The notes under the pieces: model-generated
The model's database searches: none
What the model was told of the DNA's origin: nothing
The model's input: the letters and a program-made list of their open reading frames with translations, nothing else
From: Paracoccaceae bacterium
Lineage (GTDB): Bacteria > Pseudomonadota > Alphaproteobacteria > Rhodobacterales > Rhodobacteraceae
DNA: 64,000 nt
NCBI GenBank assembly: GCA_024742405.1
Contig: JANSYP010000005.1
Span: 186,001 to 250,000 of the forward strand
Reading direction: 5' to 3'
Position numbers and translations under genes: made by a program
Part shown: one piece after another, positions 25,737 to 33,333 of the stretch
Position numbering within the stretch: the stretch's first letter is position 1
How the letters are laid out: every line of letters starts with the position of its first letter

Positions 25737-26848
25737 GTCTGCCCCTCCATGTGGGTGACGTCCTGCCAGCTCCGGCTGGCCTGGGCCGCGCGGGCCGCGG
25801 CGATAATTTCGGCCACGGCGAGCCCGTCGCGAAAGGTCGGCCAGACCGGTTTGCCGGTCTCGATGGCCTGCAGGAAATCCCGCGCCTCGATGATGATCTG
25901 GTCCTGGTAGCCGGTGCCATGACCCGGCCCCTGGCAGAAGGCGGCGTAGTCCGGATGCTCGGGCCCGGTCAGGATCTTGACGAAGCCGCGCGTCGCTTCC
26001 GGCCCCTCGGCACGGTAGAGCCAGAGCGCGTTCTGATCCTCCTGATCGAAGCGGATCGCGCCCCTGGAGCCGGTAATCTCGTAGGCATAGCCCATCTTGC
26101 GGCCATGGGCGACGCGGCTGAAGAAGAGATGCCCCATCGCGCCGCTGGCGAAGCGGCACATCATCTGGGCCTGGTCGTCATTGGTCACCGGCACACCGCC
26201 GCGGTCGGGAAAGACCGTTTCGATATCGGCCATCACCGAGGCGATGGGACCGCCCAGCGCGAGGGCCGCGTTGATCATGTGCGGGGCGAGATCGCCCATG
26301 GTGCCGTTGGCCTCGCCCGCCGTGCGCCAGCTCGCCGGCGCATCCGGGTCGGCGTAGAAATCTTCGGTATGCTCGCCGCGCAGCCACAGGATGCGCCCGA
26401 TGGCACCCTCGGCGATGAGCTGGCGGGCGAACTGTGTCGCGGGGGTGCGGACATAGTTGAAGCCGACCATGTTGGGCAGGCCGCTGGCCTCGGCGGCGCG
26501 GGTCATGGCGCGGGCATCGTCGAGCGTGGCGCCGAGGGGCTTTTCGCAGAAGACGGGCTTGCCTTCGACGAAGGCCGCTTCGGCAATCGCGCGATGGGTT
26601 TCCTGGGGCGAGGCGATGACGATCGCCTCCACACTCCGGTCCGCGACGAGCGCTTCCCAGGTGTCTGCAGCCCGCGCGAACCCGAAGGCCCGGGCATAGC
26701 GCGCAGCACTTTCCGGCGAGGAGGCCGCAACCATCTCCAGCCGCGGCCGCAGGGCGGTGTCGAAGGCGGCGCCGACCGACGCCATGGCTACGGCATGGGC
26801 CTTGCCCATGTAGCCGCCGCCGATAATGCCGATGCCGATCTGGCGCAT
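25733..26848 (-). CDS. Gfo/Idh/MocA-family oxidoreductase (inositol arm, paralogue 2)
   Basis: A 371-residue protein whose Rossmann motif IGIGIIGGGYMGKAHAVAM lies at the N-terminus. The EKP motif (PVFCEKPLGATLDDA) and GTMGDLAPHMINAALAL follow. The start at 26848 follows a strong GGGGAGGG ribosome site; an ATG 27 bp upstream lies inside the operator. It is the first gene of the minus-strand inositol arm, before iolE (ATGA overlap). It is probably an inositol or methyl-inositol-type dehydrogenase distinct from iolG downstream. Confidence 0.85.
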   Translation of the reverse strand: MRQIGIGIIGGGYMGKAHAVAMASVGAAFDTALRPRLEMVAASSPESAARYARAFGFARAADTWEALVADRSVEAIVIASPQETHRAIAEAAFVEGKPVFCEKPLGATLDDARAMTRAAEASGLPNMVGFNYVRTPATQFARQLIAEGAIGRILWLRGEHTEDFYADPDAPASWRTAGEANGTMGDLAPHMINAALALGGPIASVMADIETVFPDRGGVPVTNDDQAQMMCRFASGAMGHLFFSRVAHGRKMGYAYEITGSRGAIRFDQEDQNALWLYRAEGPEATRGFVKILTGPEHPDYAAFCQGPGHGTGYQDQIIIEARDFLQAIETGKPVWPTFRDGLAVAEIIAAARAAQASRSWQDVTHMEGQT

Positions 26849-26869
26849 TGCTCCCTCCCCAAAAAGCAT

Positions 26870-26885
26870 TTGCAACCGGTTGCAA
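26870..26885. promoter_or_regulatory. LacI-type operator between divergent inositol arms
   Basis: A perfect copy of TTGCAACCGGTTGCAA, 21 bp from the start of the minus-strand arm and 79 bp from iolD. Its place in the shared promoter region suggests control of both catabolic arms by the LacI-type protein encoded at 17957-18952. Confidence 0.8.
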
Positions 26886-26964
26886 TTCGCGTATCGTCTA
26901 TCCGTGCGCGTGGCAACGGAGAATTGTCGGCGCGCCTTACAATTTCAGGGGGGTCCTTCAGGTC

Positions 26965-28830
26965 ATGTCTGCTCAGACGGTGCGCCTCACGACGGCGCAG
27001 GCCATCGTACGTTGGCTGAATGCCCAGTTTATCGAGATCAATGGCGTCCGGACGCGGGTCTGCGGCGGCGGGTTCGGCATTTTCGGCCATGGCAATGTGA
27101 CCTGCCTGGGCGAAGCGCTCTACGATCACCGCGAGACCCTGCCGCTCTATCGCGGGCAGAACGAACAGGGGATGGGCTTCGCCGCAGCGGCCTATGCCAA
27201 GTATCATCTGCGCCAGCGGTTCATGTTCTGCACGGCGTCGGCCGGGCCGGGCACCGCCAACCTGATGACCTCTGCCGCGCTGGCCCATGCCAACCGGCTG
27301 CCGGTGCTGATGCTGTGCGGGGATACGTTCCTGACCCGCCTGCCCGACCCGGTGCTGCAGCAGATCGAGCATTTCGGAAACCCGGCCGTGGGACTGAATG
27401 ACGGGTTCCAGGCCGTATCGCGCTACTGGGATCGGATCACGCACCCCGCGCAGGTGATCCAGTCGCTGCCAGCGGCGCTTGCGGTGATGCTGGATCCGGC
27501 CAATTGCGGGCCGGCCTTCATCGCGCTGCCGCAGGATGTGCAGGGCTGGGCCTATGATTATCCGGCGGAGCTTTTCGAAGATCGGACCCACCGCATCCGG
27601 CGGCAGACGCCCGATTCCGATGAGATCGCCGACGCGGCAGCCCTGCTGAAGAGCGCGACACGTCCAGCCATCATCGCAGGCGGCGGGGTGCAGTATTCCC
27701 GCGCCGTCTCCGAGCTCACCGAGTTTGCCGAGCGCCACAACATCCCGGTGATCGAGACCATCGCGGGCCGGGCCAACCTGACCGCGACCCATCCCCTGAA
27801 TATCGGCCCCGTGGGCGTGACCGGATCGGACAGCGCCAATGCCGTGGCCGAGGCGGCGGATGTGATCCTGTCGGTCGGCTCGCGGCTGCAGGATTTCACG
27901 ACAGGCTCCTGGACCGCGTTTGCCAAGGACGCACAGTTCATCTCGCTGAACGCGGCGCGCCACGATGCGGGCAAGCATCGTGCCCTGCCCATGGTTGGAG
28001 ACGCGAAGCTCGGGCTGAACGCCATGGACGCAGCGATGGCGGGTTACAGCGCGCCCGACAGCTGGGTGGCGTTTGCCCAGGACGAGCGGCGCAAATGGGA
28101 CGCGTACGTGACCGAGAACACCCGGCCCGGGAACCGTCCGAACTCCTACGCGCAGGCCATCGGGGTGGTGAACGACCTCTGCGACCCGCGCGACAGGGTG
28201 GTGGCCGCGGCAGGCGGGCTGCCGGCGGAGGTCACCGCGAACTGGCGCACGCTGGGGATTGGCACAGTGGATGTGGAGTTCGGCTTTTCCTGCATGGGCT
28301 ACGAGATCGCCGGCGGCTGGGGCGCGCGGATCGCCCAGTCCGAGGCGGAGCCCGAGGCCGACACGATCGTCTTCGTCGGGGACGGGTCGTACCTGCTGAT
28401 GAACTCGGACATCTATTCGTCTGTCCTGACGCGGAAAAAGTTGATCCTGCTGGTGCTCGACAATGGCGGGTTCGCGGTCATCAACAAGCTGCAGAACAAC
28501 ACCGGCAACGAGAGCTTCAACAACCTCATTGCGGACACGCCGACGGTTCCGGAAGCCTTCGGTGTCGATTTCGCGGCCCATGCCGCGGCGATGGGTGCCC
28601 ATGCGGAGACGGTCGACAACCCGGGCGAGTTGGGCGAGGCCTTCACCCGGGCCAAGGCGCGCGACAAGACCAGCGTGATCGTCATGAATGTCGACGCCTA
28701 TGAGGGCTGGACGACGGAAGGCCATACCTGGTGGGAGGTCGGCACGCCCGAAGTGTCCGAACACGAAAAGGTCCGCGCCGCCCATGCCGAGATCGAGGGC
28801 GCGCGGGAGCGCCAGCGTCGGGGGGTGTGA
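26965..28830 (+). CDS. iolD: 3D-(3,5/4)-trihydroxycyclohexane-1,2-dione acylhydrolase IolD
   Basis: A 621-residue ThDP enzyme that hydrolyses the ring diketone of the inositol pathway. The N-terminal PYR domain carries LPLYRGQNEQGMGFAAAAYAK with the glutamate that activates ThDP. The C-terminal PP domain has GDGSYLLMNSDIYSS followed about 20 residues later by DNGGFAVI, fitting the Mg-ThDP motif. The start at 26965 (MSAQTVRLTTAQAIVRWLNAQ) is chosen because upstream in-frame ATGs lie in the operator and add non-homologous sequence. It leads the plus-strand arm; its TGA shares an A with the next ATG. Confidence 0.95.
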   Translation: MSAQTVRLTTAQAIVRWLNAQFIEINGVRTRVCGGGFGIFGHGNVTCLGEALYDHRETLPLYRGQNEQGMGFAAAAYAKYHLRQRFMFCTASAGPGTANLMTSAALAHANRLPVLMLCGDTFLTRLPDPVLQQIEHFGNPAVGLNDGFQAVSRYWDRITHPAQVIQSLPAALAVMLDPANCGPAFIALPQDVQGWAYDYPAELFEDRTHRIRRQTPDSDEIADAAALLKSATRPAIIAGGGVQYSRAVSELTEFAERHNIPVIETIAGRANLTATHPLNIGPVGVTGSDSANAVAEAADVILSVGSRLQDFTTGSWTAFAKDAQFISLNAARHDAGKHRALPMVGDAKLGLNAMDAAMAGYSAPDSWVAFAQDERRKWDAYVTENTRPGNRPNSYAQAIGVVNDLCDPRDRVVAAAGGLPAEVTANWRTLGIGTVDVEFGFSCMGYEIAGGWGARIAQSEAEPEADTIVFVGDGSYLLMNSDIYSSVLTRKKLILLVLDNGGFAVINKLQNNTGNESFNNLIADTPTVPEAFGVDFAAHAAAMGAHAETVDNPGELGEAFTRAKARDKTSVIVMNVDAYEGWTTEGHTWWEVGTPEVSEHEKVRAAHAEIEGARERQRRGV

Positions 28831-29669
28831 TGCAGAGCTTCGCCACTGAGACGGCCGACCCTGAGGTCATCGTGGAGGAGCTGCTGCGCGGCGCCGGCGC
28901 GGTGCGCCTGACGGGGCTCTTCACACCCGACGAGATCGCCGAGGCCCGCGCGATCATCATGGCGGAGTCCGACGCGGCGACCGAGAAGGTCACCCATTTC
29001 CAGGGCGCGGCAGCCGAAGACGGCACGCTCGGCCTGCAGCGGCGGGTCTGGAACCTGCTGGCCAAGGGCGAGGTGTTTTCCCGGATGGCGGCGCATCCGG
29101 TGCTGATGCGAGTGCTGCGCAGGTTCCTTGGCTCGGAATTCATCATGGGGTCCATCGCGGCCAACCGCATCCTGCCCGGCGGCCCGGGACAGGAGCCCCA
29201 TGTCGATTATCCCTACTGGGACTTCCACAGCCCCGAGACCCATCCGGTGGGGCTGAACGGCTCCTTTCCGATGAACGCGCAGGTGTCGATCATCCTCGAC
29301 CCGTTCACCGAGGAAAGCGGCGCGACCGCCTACCTGCCGGGATCGCAGCGGGAGCTGCGCTACCCGACCGAAGCGGACGGGTTCTTTGAGCGCTGTGAGC
29401 GAATGCTGGGCGATCCCGGCGACACGGTGCTGTTTTTCGGCGCGGTCTGGCATTGCGCGATGCCAAACCGGTCGAACCATGACCGCAACGCCGTGCTGAC
29501 CCAGTATCTGCCGAAATGGGTGAAACCGATGGAGGACATGCCCGCCGCCCTCCCGCCCGATCTGGTGGCCAATGCGTCGCCCGATCTGCGCCAGCTCCTG
29601 GGGCTGAACTATCCCTACCCCGAAGTGCTGGATGCTGCCGCCGCGGGCAACACGGAGGGCCGGGCATGA
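28830..29669 (+). CDS. phytanoyl-CoA dioxygenase (PhyH)-family Fe(II)/2-oxoglutarate oxygenase
   Basis: A 279-residue oxygenase with the iron facial triad visible: HVD (His124, Asp126) and His208 in VWHCAMPNRSNHDRN. Arg219 suits 2-oxoglutarate binding. PhyH relatives hydroxylate small molecules or remove methyl groups oxidatively. It is translationally coupled to iolD (1-bp overlap) and iolC (ATGA overlap), so it serves this pathway. It is not part of the standard inositol route. Removal of an O-methyl group from methyl-inositols is an attractive but unproved role. No CoA substrate is implied by the family name. Confidence 0.85.
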   Translation: MQSFATETADPEVIVEELLRGAGAVRLTGLFTPDEIAEARAIIMAESDAATEKVTHFQGAAAEDGTLGLQRRVWNLLAKGEVFSRMAAHPVLMRVLRRFLGSEFIMGSIAANRILPGGPGQEPHVDYPYWDFHSPETHPVGLNGSFPMNAQVSIILDPFTEESGATAYLPGSQRELRYPTEADGFFERCERMLGDPGDTVLFFGAVWHCAMPNRSNHDRNAVLTQYLPKWVKPMEDMPAALPPDLVANASPDLRQLLGLNYPYPEVLDAAAAGNTEGRA

Positions 29670-30679
29670 GCACGCTGATGGAGGGTATCCGTGCTGGCCG
29701 GTTCCTGATCGTGGGGCGCGTCGGCATGGATCTGTCGCCCACCCCCGCCGGCACGGCGACGGTGGATGCGACGACCATGCAGGTCGATATCGGCGGCTCG
29801 GCGGCCAATACGGCGGCGGGGCTGGTGAAGCTCGGTGCGGCGTCTGCGCTTGTCACCTGCGTGTCCGACGACGCGGTGGGCCAGTTTTGCGTCGCGGGGC
29901 TTGGCCGCTACGGCGTGGATGCAACCCATGTCGCGAGCGTGGGGGGCGAACGGCGCACCTCGCTGGCCGTCTATGAAAGCCGGCTGGAGGATCACCAGAC
30001 GGTCATCTACCGCAACCACGCCGCGGATTTCGCGATGGATCTGCCCCATGTCGAAGCGGTCGACTACGGCGCCTGGAGCGCGCTGCTGACCGCAGGCACG
30101 GTGTTCGCCGCGGAGCCGTCACGCAGTGCGGCCTTTCGCGCCATCGAACTCGCGCGCGCTGCCGGTCTGCCGGTGATCTTCGATGTCGACTACCGCCCCT
30201 ATTCCTGGCCCTCGCCCGAGATCGCCGCGCGGGTCCTGAGCAAGGCTGCCGAGGCCAGCGACATGATCGTGGCCAATGACGAGGAGTTCGGCGTGCTCGC
30301 CGGTCATCCCGACAAGGGGCTGACGAGCGCCCGCGCGCTCGCAGGCGAAGGGCGGCTGGTGATCTACAAGATGGGACCCGAAGGGGCGATCACACTGCAC
30401 GAGGGGCGCGAGACCCGGACCGGGATCTACCCGGTCACCGCCCTGAAGCCCACGGGCGCCGGCGACAGCTTCATGGCCGGCCTGCTCGCCTCGCTCGCCG
30501 CCGGACACGCGCTGGAGGATGCGCTCCTGCGCGGCTCGGCCTGTGCGGCGATCACCGTTTCCGGCCCGCTTTGCGCGCCATCCATGCCAGACCCCGCGCG
30601 GTTGGAGGCGTTTCTTGCGTCCCATCCGGGCCCGACCCAGCCAACCGATGAGGCCGCAGATGCACATCCCGCCCTTTGA
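29666..30679 (+). CDS. iolC: 5-dehydro-2-deoxygluconokinase IolC (PfkB family)
   Basis: A 337-residue PfkB sugar kinase. The N-terminal substrate-binding glycine block VDIGGSAANTAAGLVKLG and the C-terminal catalytic block KPTGAGDSFMAGLLASLA with the catalytic Asp are present. The start MSTLMEGIRAGRFLIVGRVGMDL overlaps the oxygenase stop by 4 bp, excluding longer forms. It phosphorylates 5-dehydro-2-deoxy-D-gluconate made by IolB. Identity to IolC rather than another PfkB kinase rests on the operon. Confidence 0.92.
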   Translation: MSTLMEGIRAGRFLIVGRVGMDLSPTPAGTATVDATTMQVDIGGSAANTAAGLVKLGAASALVTCVSDDAVGQFCVAGLGRYGVDATHVASVGGERRTSLAVYESRLEDHQTVIYRNHAADFAMDLPHVEAVDYGAWSALLTAGTVFAAEPSRSAAFRAIELARAAGLPVIFDVDYRPYSWPSPEIAARVLSKAAEASDMIVANDEEFGVLAGHPDKGLTSARALAGEGRLVIYKMGPEGAITLHEGRETRTGIYPVTALKPTGAGDSFMAGLLASLAAGHALEDALLRGSACAAITVSGPLCAPSMPDPARLEAFLASHPGPTQPTDEAADAHPAL

Positions 30680-31502
30680 CAACCGCAACGACCCCATCGT
30701 CGCCGCCAACGACGACACGGTACCACTGAATTATTTCAACATCGTCAAGCTGACCGCGGGCGAGACCTACAGCTACGCCGTGCCGGGCTACGAGACCTGC
30801 ATCGTGCCCGCGACGGGCACCGTGGATGTGCGGATCGGCAGCTTCTCGGCCAAGGATGTGGGCGGGCGCGGGACCGACGTCTGGGACGGGGAGCCCGAGG
30901 GCGTCTATGTGCCCACCGGCGAGGCGGCCGAGATCACCTGCCGGTCGGAGGCAGCAGAGGTCTTCGTGGCCGGTGCGAAATACGACAAGGTTCTGGAACC
31001 CTTCGCCGTCCGCGCCGATGAGCTGGATCTGGTGCAATACGGCTCTGACGACACGAAGACGCACCGCAAGATCAAGCATATCCTCGGCCAGAAACAGAAG
31101 GACAAGGTGGGGCGACTGCTTGTCAGCGAGCTCTATACCGTCGGTCAGGGCGGCTGGTCCGGCTTTCCCAGCCACAAGCATGACACCGACCGTCTGCCGG
31201 ACGAGACGCGCCATGACGAGACCTACAATTTCCGCTTCAGGCCCAATTACGGCTCGGGCGTGCAGATCCTTCAGAAGGACGAGGCGGGCCCCGGCGAGGC
31301 GCACCATATCGTCGACGGCTCCACCATCTGCATCGACAAGGGCTATCACCCCTGCGTCGTGATGCCGGGCTACGAGATGTATTATTTTACGATCCTCGGC
31401 GGGCTCTCGCAGCGATCGCTGGTGCAGTATTTCGAGCCGACCCATGCCGAACAGCTGCACACGATCCCCGGCATCCTCGACATGGTGGCCAAGTTCAAAT
31501 GA
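30660..31502 (+). CDS. iolB: 5-deoxy-glucuronate isomerase IolB
   Basis: A 280-residue double-cupin protein. It contains SGFPSHKHDTDRLPDETRHDETYNF, with the HKHD and E residues that bind metal, and a C-terminal PGYEMYYFTILGG cupin strand. It converts 5-deoxy-glucuronate to 5-dehydro-2-deoxygluconate. The start at 30660 has a GAGG ribosome site 6 nt upstream; an ATG at 30648 is possible. It overlaps iolC by 20 bp and the aldolase gene by 4 bp, so it is translationally coupled. Confidence 0.92.
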   Translation: MHIPPFDNRNDPIVAANDDTVPLNYFNIVKLTAGETYSYAVPGYETCIVPATGTVDVRIGSFSAKDVGGRGTDVWDGEPEGVYVPTGEAAEITCRSEAAEVFVAGAKYDKVLEPFAVRADELDLVQYGSDDTKTHRKIKHILGQKQKDKVGRLLVSELYTVGQGGWSGFPSHKHDTDRLPDETRHDETYNFRFRPNYGSGVQILQKDEAGPGEAHHIVDGSTICIDKGYHPCVVMPGYEMYYFTILGGLSQRSLVQYFEPTHAEQLHTIPGILDMVAKFK

Positions 31503-32344
31503 CCCTTGCCACCCTGGCAGAGGTGCTGCAGCCCGCCTATCGGGACGGCTATGCCGTGGGCGGGCTCGTATGTCTCGGCTGGGAGGATATGCGCGCCTAT
31601 GTCCGTGCCGCCGAGGCCGAGGGGCTGCCGGTGATCCTGCAGGCGGGGCCGTCCTGCAGGGCGCACACGCCGCTTCCAGTGCTGGGGGCGATGTTCCAGT
31701 CGCTGGCCGAGAGCGTCTCGGTTCCCGTCGTGGCGCATCTCGACCATGGTTATACGATGGAGGAGTGCCGCGCGGCGCTCGATGCGGGGTTCACCTCGCT
31801 CATGTTCGACGGCTCCCGCAAGCCCCTGGCGCAGAATATCGACGAGACCGCAGCAATCGCCGAGATGGCCCATGGGGCGGGCATCTCGTGCGAGGGCGAG
31901 ATCGGGTTCGTGGGCTACGACGCGGGCGAGGAGTCCAAGGGGACGGACCCGGAGGAGGCTGCGATCTTCGCGCGGGACAGTGGCGTGGATGCGATGGCCG
32001 TGTCGGTGGGCAACGTCCATCTGCAGCGGAACCGCGAGGGCGGGCTGGATGAGGCGCGCCTACGGGCCATCGAGGCGGTGACCGAGATCCCGCTGGTGAT
32101 CCACGGTGGCTCCGGCGTGCCGGTGGCCCAGCGCGCGGCGCTGGCGCATTCCTCGGCGGTCTGCAAGTTCAACATCGGCACGGAGCTTCGGATGGCGTTC
32201 GGGACGGCCCTGCGCACCGCGGTGAGTGCCGACCCCGACAGGTTCGACCGCGTGCAGATCCTGAGCGAGGTCGAACCGCCCATCGAGGCCGCGGCCCGCG
32301 GTGTGCTCCGCGCCTTCGGACCCGACCGGGAGGCCGCGGCATGA
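31499..32344 (+). CDS. iolJ: class II aldolase, likely 6-phospho-5-dehydro-2-deoxy-D-gluconate aldolase
   Basis: A 281-residue class II fructose-bisphosphate-aldolase-family protein. The zinc/catalytic block AHLDHGYTMEECRAALDAGFTSLMFDGS, the phosphate-binding VIHGGSGVP and KFNIGTEL are all visible. In an iol operon the expected role is splitting the kinase product to dihydroxyacetone phosphate and malonate semialdehyde. The iolJ name is by operon position; the fold alone would also fit tagatose or fructose aldolase. It is coupled to both neighbours by ATGA overlaps. Confidence 0.82.
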   Translation: MTLATLAEVLQPAYRDGYAVGGLVCLGWEDMRAYVRAAEAEGLPVILQAGPSCRAHTPLPVLGAMFQSLAESVSVPVVAHLDHGYTMEECRAALDAGFTSLMFDGSRKPLAQNIDETAAIAEMAHGAGISCEGEIGFVGYDAGEESKGTDPEEAAIFARDSGVDAMAVSVGNVHLQRNREGGLDEARLRAIEAVTEIPLVIHGGSGVPVAQRAALAHSSAVCKFNIGTELRMAFGTALRTAVSADPDRFDRVQILSEVEPPIEAAARGVLRAFGPDREAAA

Positions 32345-33333
32345 TCCGGATCGGCCTGCTGGGCTGTGGCCGGATTGGAGAGGTCCATTCGCGGAGCCTT
32401 TCGCGGTTGCCGGGCGCGCGGCTGACCGCCGTGGCGGACGCGATGCCCGAGGCGGCGGACCGGCTGGCCAGCCAGTTCGGCGCACAGGCCCGCAGCGCAG
32501 AGGCGGTGATCGGCGCGGATGACGTGGATGCGGTCATCATCGGCACGCCGACGACGGCGCATTTCGATCAGATCCATGCTGCGGCCGCCGCCGGCAAGGG
32601 GATCTTCTGCGAAAAGCCCATTGATCTGTCGAGCGACCGGGTGCGTGCTTGTATCGAGGCGGTGGAGGCCGCCGACGTGCCCTTCATGACCGCCTTCAAC
32701 CGCCGGTTCGATCCGCATTTCGCAACGCTGGAACGCCGGCTGCGTGCGGGGGCGATCGGTGAAATCGAACTGGTGATGATCACCTCGCGGGACCCTGCCC
32801 CGCCGCCCATCGGCTATATCCGGACCTCCGGCGGGCTCTTTCGTGACATGACGATCCACGATCTCGACATGGCGCGCTTTCTGCTGGACGAGGAGCCGGT
32901 GGAGATCTTTGCCACCGGCGCCTGCCTGGTCGACCCGGCCATTGGGGAGGCCGGCGATATCGACACGGCGGCCGTGACGCTGCGGACCGCATCAGGCCGG
33001 ATCTGCCAGATCTCAAATTCGCGCCGGGCCAGCTACGGCTATGACCAGCGGATCGAGGTGCACGGGGCGACGGGCATGCTTTCGGCAGCGAATGTGGCCG
33101 AGAACCTCGTCGAGCAAGCGGGCCCTGAGGGGTTCACCCGGGCACCCAGCATGCATTTCTTTCTGGAGCGCTATGAGGCCGCCTATGCACAGGAGATGGC
33201 GCATTTCGTCGATGCGCTGGTCCATGGCGCGCGGCCAAAGCCGGACGCGCAGGACGGGTTGCGCGCGCAGCTTTTGGCCGACGCCGCAGCCCTGTCCCTG
33301 GCGGAAAACCGGCCGGTCGCGCTGGAGCGCTAG
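32341..33333 (+). CDS. iolG: inositol 2-dehydrogenase IolG
   Basis: A 330-residue Gfo/Idh/MocA dehydrogenase. The Rossmann motif GLLGCGRIGEVH, EKP motif IFCEKPIDLSSDRV, and substrate/catalytic block GGLFRDMTIHDLDMARFLL with Asp/His are present. It oxidises myo-inositol to 2-keto-myo-inositol, the first catabolic step. Of the three family members in this region this one has the standard IolG length and block pattern. It is last in the plus-strand operon and overlaps the convergent oxidoreductase gene by 4 bp. Confidence 0.9.
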   Translation: MIRIGLLGCGRIGEVHSRSLSRLPGARLTAVADAMPEAADRLASQFGAQARSAEAVIGADDVDAVIIGTPTTAHFDQIHAAAAAGKGIFCEKPIDLSSDRVRACIEAVEAADVPFMTAFNRRFDPHFATLERRLRAGAIGEIELVMITSRDPAPPPIGYIRTSGGLFRDMTIHDLDMARFLLDEEPVEIFATGACLVDPAIGEAGDIDTAAVTLRTASGRICQISNSRRASYGYDQRIEVHGATGMLSAANVAENLVEQAGPEGFTRAPSMHFFLERYEAAYAQEMAHFVDALVHGARPKPDAQDGLRAQLLADAAALSLAENRPVALER

